Below are positions 23,458 to 34,778 of a stretch of 64,000 bases of DNA, in pieces. Source of the stretch: Chrysoporthe austroafricana (taxonomy: Eukaryota; Ascomycota; Sordariomycetes; Diaporthales; Cryphonectriaceae); the NCBI GenBank assembly GCA_001051155.2, contig JYIP02000002.1, positions 1,123,583 through 1,187,582 of the forward strand. Direction: 5' to 3'. The notes below the pieces were generated by a model that was given only the letters and a program-made list of their open reading frames with translations, did not search any database and had not been told where the DNA came from. Position 1 is the first letter of the stretch; the number at the start of each line of letters is the position of its first letter. The translations under genes were made by a program, and so were the position numbers.

Positions 23458-23637
23458 ATGAAACTGATCGAAATCCCGTTAAAACTCGTCGTGATGGCGA
23501 TCGTCTTTGGTTTTATAAGCTTGGTGATCACGGTATTGCTCGGCGAGCCCCAGCAGCAGGCCGCTGATACGATTAGCATTCGCATTATGAGATTATTATT
23601 CGTTCTATGTCTCCTAGTCGTCTGGACCTCGGGCTAG
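23458..23637 (+). CDS. 59-residue two-helix membrane microprotein
   Basis: A 60-codon frame starting in an excellent fungal context (AAAAACAATGA). It encodes MKLIEIPLKLVVMAIVFGF followed by a hydrophobic run to about residue 28, a polar turn (GEPQQQAADT), then a second hydrophobic segment (IMRLLFVLCLLVVW) ending three residues before the stop. A clear TATA box and pyrimidine-rich leader precede it. It has no recognised homology. It lies 340 bases downstream of, and parallel to, the second HET gene. It could be a signal-anchored membrane peptide or simply a small lineage-specific protein. Gene status rests on promoter, start context and hydrophobic pattern only. Confidence 0.45.
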   Translation: MKLIEIPLKLVVMAIVFGFISLVITVLLGEPQQQAADTISIRIMRLLFVLCLLVVWTSG

Positions 23638-24718
23638 ACATTTTGTCATCGAGCCGTGGAGACACTCCAGGCAGCGGACCTTGAAGCCATGGAGCATCGT
23701 ACGATCCACTCGACGAATCCGGTGGCCGTGGAGCGTCATACGGATCATCCGGCCTTCTCGATCTGGCAAGAACGATCCCTCATCTTCTCTATCACGATAT
23801 TCGGTGCTTCCACAGCCTCACGATTTCGCGACCAGGTCCTATTATGACCGCCAGTTGCCGCTTTCGCCATGAGTAGCGCCGGTCCTCGGCGGTGTTGGCA
23901 GAGCCAACCTCAGCAGGCCACTGCAAAAATGAACAGCTCGAGGTCGCACTGTGCCAGCAGGCTCTTTCCGAAGCCAGCACTCTAGTTGTGGCCTTTCACT
24001 CCTTAGCATTCCCCCTTCGCAGCTTTTAGCCTTCTGTTGAAAATACAGCTGAGATTAAGGATCTACCTTATTGACAATCCGTGTACTGAGTGTTAGCGCA
24101 AGCACGGTTTTGAGGGCTCCGAGTCCATATGCCTTCTGTGGAGGGCGGCAGAACTAGCCTTGGTAACTGGCGAGGCCTTGTTGGCGTTGTTGAAAAGAAA
24201 CACCCGCCGCTAGTGTGAGCGGCTCGATAACAATGGTCTGGGTCATTCTGTATAAGCACACAAAGCCTTTCAAAAAGAAAAGAAACAAAAAAAAGACAAA
24301 AAAAAAAGACATTAGGTCGTGTAGTCACAAAAAACGGCAGAAATAAAGTGATTGTTACCCTCCAGGTCGGGCAAATTTCAATTCATCAAGAGAACTACCT
24401 GAGCATCGCGACGGCCACTCATGAATGATGTACTGAAAAGTCTGGTGTGCCTATCCACCACATGCCATCACGCACCAATTTCTCAAATCCCTACCCTCAA
24501 AAAAGAAAAAGGCATCACAGGTACCTTTGCAGAGCAATCCCTTGTCCTTTGTCCACCAGATCCAAGCCTGAGAACATCCATCCCTCCATAAGTGTCCTAG
24601 TGATGTCAATGCTATCGTGTCGTAGAGAAGACCAATTGTATCCAGCCTTGAAGAAGAGACAGCTCAGACAATGAAGAGGTGGCGTCAGAACAAGCCAGCC
24701 TTGCACAAGGTCAACACC
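23638..24718. other. Intergenic region
   Basis: Short frames at 23656-23847 and 24447-24674 have no domain or convincing splice structure. An A-rich tract (aaaagaaaagaaacaaaaaa) lies at about 24275-24310. No gene supported. Confidence 0.45.
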
Positions 24719-25571
24719 TTAGGTGCCATCAGACTCGACTTCAGCCTCGGGCTCGCCCTTGATTGTAGGCTCGCCCTTCAGGGCTGACTTGTCCCCGGCA
24801 GCCGCCTCTCCCTCGGAAATAAGCTCGGGCTTGGCCTTCTTGCTGTCGACGGCCATGTCCTGCTCGTCGTCGGAGCTCTGGGAGGCGGAGTCGTTCTTGG
24901 CAGCAGCAGGCTTCTTGGTGGCCTTCTTGCGAGGGGTCTTGCGAGGGGTGGCCTTGGCCTTCTTGGTGGGGGTGGTGTCGACATTAGCAGTGTCGTCATT
25001 GCTGGCAACAACAGTCTTCTTGCGCTTGCCACCGGTGGACTTGGCGCCACTGGCCGGGGTGCCAGCAGCACCGTTGGTGGACCAGGCCATCTTCTTCTTG
25101 ATGGCGCTCCAAGCGTTGGCGGCAGAGCGGTGGTTGCTCATGCCACACTCACCGGCGAGCTTCTCGTAGTCGATCTGTGTGTGGTGGGGTCGTGAGTAGA
25201 CATGTTCTGCGAGGTGAGGCGGGGCTTGAGATGCGTCAGGTAACGCTTATGGGGGAGGCTAGGTGGCATAGATGGCAGCATTCATGCAACGCCAAACGCG
25301 TCAGATGAGAATGATGTGACGCGTTATTGAGGAGGGGAAGCTGATGTCACGGGACGGGTTGCATACACGAGAGTCGCGAGTGGAAAAGGTAATGAGGGTG
25401 GCGATGTTTCTCGCAGGGGCTTGGGGGTGTCGTAAGCATCTTCCAGAATGATCTACTTACCTCAGGAGGACCAGTCTTCAGGCAAGCCCAGGCCTTTCCC
25501 AGGATCTCGCCCTCGCGAGGAGTGAGAGCGTTGATGCCAGTGGTGGGCTTAGGAGGAGTCTCGTCAGACAT
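24719..25571 (-). CDS. Small conserved fungal nuclear protein (Myb/HTH-like with basic tail)
   Basis: Two exons, 25571-25461 and 25174-24719, flank a 286-nt intron (GTAAGT...CACAG), giving about 188 aa. The N-terminus MSDETPPKPTTGINALTPRE is followed by a helical region (EILGKAWACLKTGPPEIDYE, then KLAGECGMSNHRSAANAWSA and IKKKM). This resembles a Myb/SANT-like helix-turn-helix found in small fungal nuclear proteins. The second half is rich in lysine, proline, serine and acidic residues (KKAKATPRKTPRKKATKKPA; KGEPTIKGEPEAEVE), giving a histone-H1-like basic stretch plus an acidic end with candidate sumoylation-type KxE sites. It probably acts in the nucleus on DNA or chromatin, but no target is known. 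The intron is the longest I placed in the window. Confidence 0.78.
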
Positions 25572-28172
25572 GATGACGGGTGGTAGATGTGTGAGTTGTC
25601 AATGAAGTTGATGGGTTTGAAAAGCTGAGAGCTGATGTGGTCCCTGTAATATCAGCTGTGGGTTGAGTGTTGTGGTTCGTGGTGGAGCGATGGTGTGGTG
25701 AGAAAGGTGGAAGTGTGGATCAAGTGGGTGGAAGATTCAGAGTTCAGTTGCGCCTTTTTAACTGGGTCACATGGCAATGAAAGTCACTTGAAGATCACAG
25801 CTAGCGTTTTTGGTCGACCCTAAACGAATAAAAGTCGGTGACTCAGGTAAAAATATTGGGAATCTGAAGATACTGTGATTCATGGTATAATTACACTGAC
25901 GAACGCACTCAGATCACATTTCAGGGAAGCCTCTAGACTGCAAATGCTTCGAAATCTCTGCCAGAGCCTCCATTGTAATGTCCTATCCCTACACCGTGGC
26001 CGGCAGGAAGCTCTCCGAAGCTATAGCGAGACCGTGCTCGTAGGCTTTCGTGGCATCGGATGCTTGCTCGCCTTATCGACTGCCAAAATGACGCGCCACG
26101 CTTTGTTGAGATCTCAGACGTCTGCCACTTACCACAATTATCCGAGCGGTCGCTCTGATCCGGACGTCGAATTTTGCCGCCACGATTCCATTGACTTGGC
26201 TGACCTTCCTATGACGAGTTCTGTCTCCGAATTCGTCCCCACACTGTTGCAGTAAACACAGATTCTTGGACGGCATCGTGGTTCTGTGCAATGCAAGCTT
26301 GTTATTTCCATACCATAAACCGTCAGTGAGTTCCTTTAATATAGACCTTGCGCTTGTAGGTTTCAAACGCCCTGTATCATGCCTTCCAGGCGGAAGGAAC
26401 CGCAGCGCTCTCAGCATGTAAAGCCCGCAGGGTACGGGATCATCGCTTGCAAACAAAAGCCAGCTGTTGAAAATCCGATCATGGAGCTTACCACTGACTC
26501 GTTTCCCTGACCCCGTTGTAGGGCACGAAGAACGCAGCACGGTTCCAAGCAGACCCTCGCGTCGAACACAGCGTGCCAAGAACATTGCCAAAAAGAAGCC
26601 GAGTCAACAAAGGCACGACTCAGCTACCGATCGTCATATTAATAATCTTCAATCACGGAGAGAAGAAACAAGAGCATATTCGGGCGGCATTGACCAATTG
26701 GCTGGATCCTCTATTTGAAGAGGCTGAAGATGCGAACGGCGACGTCAATTGAAGTTCAAGTCTTACACTCAAGAAGGATTGAGGTATTTCTTTTGGTAGC
26801 AGCATCATTATGTATGGAGACTCAGTCAACCAATCATCTTGCACCAAGAAGGCATTTCGTAGCTTCAATTTCAGCCACCCCCCTTTGCGTATGGCGCTGA
26901 AGGCACCTAGAAGATTCGTAGACGTCGCCGGTGCGTACTCTTCCATGCCTAGACATACACGACAAAGTGACCGAACTATGACTTGATCCTTAGGTGCCCC
27001 AGGTCCCAGACTGCTCGCCTGCTCGATGTCGTAAGGGACTGGTCATCCAAGGTCGCCAGCACCTCGAGCCCGCCGGTAAAGTTGTGAGAACAGTCTTTTC
27101 AAATCGAAGCCCTACTTGATAGCCCGGCCGTTGGAGATCCCCACTGGCTCTGTGAGACCACAGACGGGAAAGGTGTACGGCCGAGCTCGTTTTCATATTC
27201 TCAAAAATGCTGGATGGCTGAAGTGCCGTGTGGACCCTTGCAAAGGACGAGGCTAAGACATGCCATTTCGAGCGATGAGGCGGGAGGCTACGCTGGGTGG
27301 GCAGTCGACAGGGGCACCCCTGCCGTACTGTGAAGATCACAGGGTCGCAATGGCATCGCACAGCCCTCATACAAACATGCTCTTATGAGCTCCATGTATT
27401 GTAGCTGAATGTCCTTCCCGTTTCAAATTAGGACAGGCTCTGATACTCGGATCTTGACAAGGGTATTTTACATGCTTCATTGTTGCCGAGTGATCACTCA
27501 GCATTTCGTCGTTTTGTGAGCCACACTTTACAACAGAGGTCCTCCTCTCCTAGTGAGCATCACGCATGACATCAAATAGTCATCTCTCCGATGTCTCATC
27601 TGCTGGCCTTTACCACAGTTTGCCCATCGTCCCGAACTGTTGATCCCAGACAGACCAGACTCAATTCATCTAGCCTCAGGCTTCTCTTCTCATCATTTCC
27701 GCCATTGTTTTCTGACTCTCGAACGACTCCGAGTAGAATACCTTGGTCATGTTTCTAGTCTCCTCCTTCATACCCGACCGAAATATCCGCACCGAGTTCA
27801 ACATATTCTGGGCATCTCGTCTCTGCTTCGACTTTAGACGGCGACCATGGACCTCACCGAGCTCTTGAAAACCTTTATACCGTCCCCGAAGATCTCGCGA
27901 AGCCGCCTAGAGACCGTTGCGCGCACTTCTGCGTCGATTTTGTTACTCGGTGCGCCAGCAGCGCCAGTAAGGCCGTTCAGTCGTCTATAGTCGAGACGGA
28001 AATGGGTGAGATCAACAATACCAATATGGCCGAGGCTGATAATTCGTTGCAAGTGAATTTTGTCAAACTGCATCCAGTCAGCGAGTTACACTGGCAAATC
28101 TTGGTTATGAATCCTTCAGCAAGGGATGGAGATCTAAGTGGGTTCTGCAATTCCTCTGAGCCCCATCGACAT

Positions 28173-28375
28173 GCTTGCGGTTTGGTTGGTCCCCGTGGTG
28201 CTCCCGCGGGTCTGAATAATATGGAGACGGTTTCATTCGGCCTTAAAGGAACACAAACGGGAACCACTGCGTGTGCGGTGTTGTTGGTCCCCGTCGTGCC
28301 CCCGCATCCCTAAACGTTTTATTGAGAGTGTTCCATCCTTCAGACCTGAAGGAGTGCCACCGCAAGCTCGCCGAG
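28173..28375. repeat. Diverged direct duplication, about 100-bp units
   Basis: Unit A (from 28173) and unit B (from 28269) share ttggtccccgt(g/c)gtgc at the start and a cctt/cct-aaagga-type end. In plus-strand translation, though in different frames, they read VGPRGAPAGLN and VGPRRAPASLN. The copies have diverged and shifted in length, so this may be a relic of coding repeats or of a larger duplicated sequence. Confidence 0.4.
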
Positions 28376-29183
28376 AGACCCCAAACTCTCCTGCCTGGCG
28401 CCCATTGGAGCCTCACTCATACCGGTGTATTGCCCAGACCGACTTCATCTATCGTTTCATGGGCCGGGCATGAGTGCTGACTAGGTATCAGCTTGCTGAC
28501 CAGGCAGCATAATACCATTACCGTCGGACAGAAGGGGATCAGGCTTTAAAGCGTCTCGTCAGGCCTGCACGTTCAGCTTGACAGCCTGTTATACCCCGAG
28601 CGTCTGGATTGACATACCAAGACCTGTGTACTACCTCGCGCTCTGTCACTGACCGACGGCGGGGTTTGGCAAGGTATCCGGCAAAGTTCATCCGAGGTTG
28701 CGGCCACGTAGGCTTACCCCCCAGACGCAGCAGTCCCGCCATTTGAGTACTTCTGCGCGACTTCATGCCCTCTACACCAGCTTGGCCCCGTCGCTTCTTC
28801 GCGTGGTAGACAGAAGAGCAACGTTGGTGCCTCAGCCGATGGTTGGGACCTTCGTCTGTCCTAGGCTTGCCCGACGGTCGTGCAAGAGCGCCACTTGGAA
28901 ATGAAGGATCATGATGGATACAGAAAGTATAGACTTACGTGATCAATATTGGCAGTGTTCTTCTTGGTGGCTTTAGGGCTGTTTGGGGTAGAATAGAGCG
29001 TGTGATCTTGGTAGTAGTCGCCGGTCGGGCTCTGTGGCAATAATCTCGTGGTCAGCTGGTCATCATCTGCTTGATGTCTAATCACCAGGTATGAAGTAGG
29101 GATCATAGCGTGGTGGTTTTTAGATAGATATAAGCTGTCGAGAATGAGACGAGAAGGATAGAACTGGTGCCATTCATAGACTT

Positions 29184-29290
29184 GGTGTAGACGAGATGGC
29201 GTAGAGAGGATGGTATACAGAGGACGATGTAGAGAGAGGGGTGGGAGGACGGTGTAGAGAGGACGGTGTAGAGAGGATTTCGTAGAGAGG
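29184..29290. repeat. 14-bp minisatellite, about 7-8 units
   Basis: Imperfect tandem units of consensus GGTGTAGAGAGGAY, with the most regular copies at about 29251-29280 and degenerate copies at both ends. It is purine-rich on the plus strand. No gene overlaps it. Confidence 0.7.
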
Positions 29291-30385
29291 TATCTTCATA
29301 TGTTGGTTAATCACCTGAGAAGCTGTATCTTAAACTATGTTTGGCTCCTCGCCGGGGTATCGTCGCTGATGCTTCTTCATCTATAATGAATCGCAAGTTA
29401 ATACACTGCTGTCAGTAGCCTCCTCAATTAACAGGCAAGGAAAGGAGCGAGGAATCGATTCTAACCTCGAACACGAGGGTAGGTGGGAGGCCTGAGCTTG
29501 GTGGTCATTACAGAGAAGACGTGCAGCGGTGGTTGACAGAACCGAGGGAGGCAAGGAGGTAAACGGCTGCAAATCGGCCAGGTTAAACATTGGTCGATGG
29601 CAAAGGTATCAGCAGAGCCTTAGATGCTGCATGAGAAAACCAATCAAAATAAATAAGATTTTGAATGGGCGAGTGGGGTTTAGGTAGGTAGCTGGGCAAG
29701 AGTGCTGGCGGACCTCGCAAAATTGCACCAGTCCTTTGGTACCCAGAAGGTTATGTGTTTGCAGCCGCAACCTTTGTACTACAACAGTCTTGCTTTGCGA
29801 GGCTTTTCACTCATAAAGCTAGCGCCTAGTTTCCTTATGTAATCAAATAGTAGCCAACACTACCGGCACGTCGATGGCACCTCGCGGAAGTCTTCTGGTG
29901 ATCTCGGGGGTCGATTGCTCCGTGGGCGAGACCTCCAGCCGCGCGCTACAAGCAGGCAGCCACTTTGGTCTGTTGTGAGACAGCGTCAGGTCGACCGAAT
30001 AGCATGAACTTGCCGATTGTGTACAATGATACTGCTGATTGGCTCTTACGAGAGGCAATAATTTTATTAATACCACATGTCCTCTCGTTGAAAGCGCCTT
30101 GAGAAGCTAGCAGATTATTGATCTGATATGGGTGGGGGTGGGGGGGCTACTGGCGACGACCGCTCTACTCCGCGCAACATATACGCGAATGACCTCTTCG
30201 TTTAGAGACAACTCTTACACAGTTTGATTAGAGGGCCGCATTCGGCCACATGCTACACTGATACTAACAAATGATCGGCCTGTGTTCTAGGTACGGGTTT
30301 CCCAGCGCTCCTTGTCTCCTGCCTCGTCTTTTTACAGATTGCTTATCTTGTTGAAAGGCCGGTCTTTGTCTGGTGATACCTTGAC

Positions 30386-32048
30386 CTAGAGACACTGCGA
30401 GTAGTAGTCGTTGAAATATTCACAAGTGTACGGAGAAGCGCACACGGTGGGGCCCGTGTAGCCCTCGCCTCCGCACTGACCATACTCCGACTGCGTAGCC
30501 GTGGCGCTTGTCCCCGTCGTCGTGCTTGTAGTTCCGACCGTGACCGTTGCAGTCGCTGTGCTCGTAGCAGGGACTGTGGTCCCGGCCGCGGAGGCTAACA
30601 GGCTCTCAACGGTATCGTATGCCGGCTTGGTAGTCAGGTTGGCCCAATAGAGGCATGCATCGCCTTCGCCCGAGAACGTGCTCGGGATCCACGAGTATGC
30701 ATCGTCGAAGTCCCTATCGCGTTCCAAAGTGAGCCACACGAGAACGCTCCTCAGAAGTCTAGGCGGGAGTCGCCCGCCGGGAGGGGGGTGAGAGGGCAGA
30801 CCACCTACCAGACAGTGATACCAACACACGAATTTGAGGCAAGACAGGCGCTGGTCACCGACCCGTAATCGGTGGCCTGCTGAGCAAGGCCGGCGGTGGT
30901 GGGCGGCAGGCTCGTGAAGCGCACGTCGACCTCGGTATAGGCGACCTCGACGCCCAGGGCGGCGAACGTCTCAATCTGGGCGAGGAGCGTCGACTCACTC
31001 GGGGTCTCGCCGACGATGAAGTGGCCCTGCAGGCCGACGCCGTCGATCTTGGCGCCGTACGCCTGTACCATCTGGACGAGCTCGACCGCTGCTGTCGCCT
31101 TGTTCCCGGCGTACTCAATGTTGTAGTCGTTGTAGTAGAGCTTCGCATCCGGATCTGCGGCCGCCGCTGTTGCAAAGGCGAATGGAATGTACCACACTCC
31201 CCTACGTGCATTGTAAGTCAAGTATCCTCCGTTTAGGTAGATGGTGTCTGGAGATGGGTGCGAGAAATCCCTTCTCGTGATGAAGCGGCGAGCTTATGCG
31301 CGCAAAAACGGTATTCAACGGTCGGCACGTCTAGACAGGGAATACCTACATGGTCTCGTAGAAGACATCCGTACGGTACCCGGTAGGGTCATTGTCGTCC
31401 AACGCCTCATTGACGACATCCCAGGCGTAGCACTGACCCTTATAGTGGCCAACCTCGCTCTCTATATGAGCTTGAACGACCGCGGTCAAAGTTTCGTTGG
31501 TCCAGGTGTCCGAGGTCACTATGAGGCCTCTGTAAGAGATATGTATGACTAGTACGCAGCAGCCCATAATACTGACCCCAACTTGGCAGCTGGTTGTACC
31601 ACACAAGGTTGTGACAGCGGAGGATCTGTCCATTGGCCTCTGCGAAGTCGGTAATCACATCACCTTCGGTGTAGGTGAAGTTGCCTGGATAGTGTGAGCA
31701 GTCTTATTGGCCAGTCCGGATCGCCGCACAGCTATCTGATATACCTTCAGTTGGCTCGGTGTATTCCCACTTCTGGGTATTGCCAGGCGTGATCTGTCCA
31801 AACTCGTCGTAGTTGGACCTGGCAGCCCAGGGCTCGTCAGCAGAGCAATGGCAGCAGACCTTTGAGGTGGCGATCATGGCAGGCCCATTAACTCACAGGA
31901 TGGCAACATAGGCGCTGTCGGAGAGCTCAGGGTTGTCTGTGGCGGAGCCGAAGTATAGCTTCCCAGCCGCTTGCGCAAGCTGGTTGAGGTTGGCGGTGGC
32001 CTGGCCTAGGAACAACGCCCCTGCTGCGAGATTTGCGAAGTTGGACAT
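30386..32048 (-). CDS. GH10 endo-beta-1,4-xylanase with C-terminal CBM1
   Basis: Six exons on the minus strand: 32048-31897, 31818-31745, 31684-31577, 31518-31350, 31201-30809 and 30713-30386. Every junction keeps the frame and gives about 407 aa. A short hydrophobic N-terminus ([14 protein letters not shown]) is a likely signal peptide. The GH10 barrel is complete: [37 protein letters not shown] with acid/base Glu149, YNDYNIEY, and [12 protein letters not shown] with nucleophile Glu258. A threonine/serine/alanine linker leads to a family 1 cellulose-binding module (last 34 residues, [15 protein letters not shown] ... YYSQCL) with its four cysteines. The secreted enzyme cuts xylan backbones in plant cell walls. 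Two inverted GGCTAG motifs and a TATA element upstream suggest XlnR control. The number of introns is high for this window but normal for GH10 genes. Confidence 0.94.
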
Positions 32049-33200
32049 CGTTTTTCCTAGTGTGCAGAACGGAGCTGTTTGAAGCTGAGCGTCGCCCGAT
32101 GCAGCTACAAGACGTGCGCTGGTGACATCTTAGCAGATCGAGGCCCTTATATTTCATTCGGGCTAGTAAATCTCGTCATGTTGTCTAGCCCCTAGAGAGG
32201 CTCGTCGGCGCGACGTCCTCCATACTGCAGACTCTGGCAGTGTCTCGCTAGGATCCACGGTTCCTGCCGGATCTTCCCAGGGCTTGTTCCGGGCTCGAGA
32301 GCGACAAGTGTGAGATGGTCAGCGGAGGATGTTATGACAATATTGGACAATACTGGCGTGTGAGCCTCTAGCGCGGGGTTGCTCTGCGATCCGCTTGCAT
32401 TTCTCCACCAACCATCCGGACTTGTTCCTGGTCCAGGAACGGAGCCATCATGGTCCGTAAACCCTAAGGGCAGCTCCAGAGCGCCGCGGGACCGACCATT
32501 CCGGCATGCCAGCCTTAATTCCGATGCTGTGATCATTGTGAGGCTCTTAATTTCTCATAGAGAATTTGAGTTCTGGGCTGTTCAAGCATTGACAGAACGG
32601 TAACAGTCCGGGAAGGGTGCGAAGTAGAACATTCAATCAGCAAGAAAATCTTCTTATTGAGTTTGATTTGATCGAACACCTATAACCTAGCACTACCTAG
32701 ACAGTCATAGCGCTAGTGTCATTCAAGCTTTGCGAGCACATAGCGCTAGCCATGAACAAGCTTTCTTTGCGGGTTGTTGCTTGTGGGGTAGCAATACCAT
32801 GGCAAAGCCAAGATATTGGTGGCTAACATCAAATGACATTTGAACGCCAGGAAAGGAAATTACAAGGCCGTTAGTTGAGTCACGTTGCTGGCGCCAAGGT
32901 GACGATCTCGACTCGTGGGAGCTGATTCCCCCAGGGCTGGAACTGAAGATAGCGTAGCCTTGGGCTGAGGATCCAAGTCTGGCGGCGCGCGTCTCGAAAC
33001 GCGAGAGCGGTAAAACTGACGGAAGACGAAATGCATTCCTTCCTTATCATGGTCTACCTCCAAGGTCTGCCCCAGCTCCGTAGATCCTGCCAACGTGCAG
33101 GCTCGCGATGAACTGCAGCCGCAGAGAAGCGAACGACAAGAACGACAGACACAAGCTGGAGAGTCCACAGGTGTGCGACTTTGGACCATCTCATAGAGCC
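32049..33200. other. Intergenic region with xylanase promoter
   Basis: Holds the xylanase promoter (first 150 bases, see separate entry). Beyond it, frames at 32192-32536 and 32379-32603 overlap on opposite strands without domains. I see no gene. Confidence 0.5.
32146..32190 (-). promoter_or_regulatory. TATA element and inverted GGCTAG pair (XlnR-type) of the xylanase gene
   Basis: On the minus strand TATAAG lies at 32151-32146, about 100 bases before the ATG. Just upstream, GGCTAG (32161-32166, plus) faces CTAGCC (32185-32190), forming an inverted pair separated by 18 bases. GGCTAR is the consensus of the xylanase regulator XlnR/Xyr1, which is known to use inverted pairs. The motif match is seen; binding is inferred. 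Confidence 0.5.
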
Positions 33201-34778
33201 CTAGGCGACGTCTCTCCAGTTCATTTCGCGGAAACTGAGGAGCATGTTTTTGACCTGCATCGCGCGGCTTCGCCTCAAATGGACAGAAGACGTGGTGCCA
33301 ATGTTGGCGACCTTGATAGCTGCCTCGACGCGACGCTCCGAGACGTTGAAGGCCCTTGCGAGCCGCAAGATCGACTGCAGCAGGCCTGGCGGGCCCTGTG
33401 CCGCGAGAGCCCAGTCCACGGCCCGGCGGATAGCATCGCAGCCGTTTGCGTCGGCCATGTCCAGCCTGGCTCCGTTCTCCAGCAGCAAGGCCAAGATGTT
33501 GGTCGAAACGCGGGTCCATGGTCTCACCAACGGGTCGCAGTGGTGGATGTAGCCCAGCAGGGCGTTCTGGCCCCTGCCGTCCGTCGCGTTGACATCCGCG
33601 CCGGCGACGGTGATTAGGACTGACGCGGCGCAGTAGTCGTTGTCGAGGCACACGCGCTGCAACACTGGTATGTAGATATACACGTCGTAAGGTACTGCTC
33701 GCTCGTTGACGCCAGCTCCGGCGGCGTCGAAGGCCCGGTACAGCTCGGCGCGTGCAGCTTCCCACCTGGCCTGGTCCCGGTAGGGCTCGCCGCCCGACTG
33801 CCTGCAGATGTCAGCTTGCGACAGGGAGGCGAGGTATAGAGGCCGCACGATCTTCCCCACTTGTTGTTTGGCGCACTCAGCTTTGGGGTCTGCTCCGGCC
33901 CGCACGAGCATCGTGGCGGCACGGAAGTGCCCCATCCAGCACGCATGGAGCAGCGGGGTGTCGTAGTCATTATTGAGCGCCTCGATGTCGGCACCGAGAC
34001 GAAGCAGCAGTGTTATTGTTGATACGATAGAGGCCTCATCTCGATCCTCATGAAGTGACCAGTAGTGAGAGACGCAGTGCATAGCTGTATTGCCGTTCAA
34101 GTCTCGAGCGTCGATATCGAAGCCCTTGCCCTCCGACAGCAATTCAATGACAGACGACATGCCGTTGGCAGCTGCTACGTGGAGAGCCGGGATGGACCGA
34201 TATATCGTTTGTGTATATAGATCCGTCAGTTCCGCGTGTCGTGAGGCCAGCAGCTCTGCGGTCGAGGCCTGCCTGTGGCTGAGAGCGGTGAACAGAGGCG
34301 TCCAGCTCAGCTGCCGTGCCAGGTAGCGGTCGTGTCTCCAACAACTCAAAAGAGCATCGCCGAAATGGGACACCGCTATATTGATATTGGCACCATGATC
34401 GATCAACCACTCGGCAGCTTCTCGCTGCCCATACTTGGCGGCGATATGAAGGGGGGTGGTGTCACGCGCAGCCGCATAGCCGTAGGCCGAGCCCTCGCCA
34501 GCTAGCCGGCCTTCCGTGTTCACATCAGCTCCGGCCTCGAGGGCGTGCTGGAAAGTGTCCAGGCGCCCGTGCTTGGCAGCCCAGAGCAGGCATGACGACC
34601 TGTCAGCGTGAACATTCTGCGCGTATAATATAGGGTTGTTGACTCGGAGAAAGTGGCGGCAGGTCAGGCTGATACTGGCCCGATCTCGGAAGCTGAGCTG
34701 CTTCTCGCTTAAAATCTGGATGATGAGCTCCGGGGGGAGCCATGAGAGGATCGAGGATTGAGAAGAGAGACTGGACAT
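33201..34778 (-). CDS. F-box / ankyrin-repeat protein
   Basis: A single 525-codon exon. Residues about 12-55 (LSWLPPELIIQILSEKQLSF ... LTCRHFLRVNNPILY) fit an F-box, the Skp1-binding module of SCF ubiquitin ligases. From about residue 65 onward ankyrin repeats follow: CLLWAAKHGRLDTFQHALEA, TTPLHIAAKYGQREAAEWLI, ALHVAAANGMSSVIELLSEG, TPLLHACWMGHFRAATMLVR, plus degenerate repeats to about residue 450. A non-ankyrin tail ends in SFREMNWRDVA. Such proteins are abundant in filamentous fungi and probably recruit unknown substrates for ubiquitination. The start lies in an acceptable context (TGCAATGTC), and no intron is needed. Confidence 0.85.
   Translation of the reverse strand: MSSLSSQSSILSWLPPELIIQILSEKQLSFRDRASISLTCRHFLRVNNPILYAQNVHADRSSCLLWAAKHGRLDTFQHALEAGADVNTEGRLAGEGSAYGYAAARDTTPLHIAAKYGQREAAEWLIDHGANINIAVSHFGDALLSCWRHDRYLARQLSWTPLFTALSHRQASTAELLASRHAELTDLYTQTIYRSIPALHVAAANGMSSVIELLSEGKGFDIDARDLNGNTAMHCVSHYWSLHEDRDEASIVSTITLLLRLGADIEALNNDYDTPLLHACWMGHFRAATMLVRAGADPKAECAKQQVGKIVRPLYLASLSQADICRQSGGEPYRDQARWEAARAELYRAFDAAGAGVNERAVPYDVYIYIPVLQRVCLDNDYCAASVLITVAGADVNATDGRGQNALLGYIHHCDPLVRPWTRVSTNILALLLENGARLDMADANGCDAIRRAVDWALAAQGPPGLLQSILRLARAFNVSERRVEAAIKVANIGTTSSVHLRRSRAMQVKNMLLSFREMNWRDVA

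Larger units (their letters stand above)
25572..30385. other. 4.8-kb gene-poor region
   Basis: Apart from the promoter of the nuclear-protein gene I cannot support a full gene. Candidates looked at were a minus-strand frame at 26073-26591, another at 26990-27370, and a plus-strand 47-codon frame at 27847-27990 with a perfect start context (ACCATGG). None shows a domain. The region also holds a diverged direct duplication (28173-28375) and a minisatellite (29184-29290), listed separately. Confidence 0.45.
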
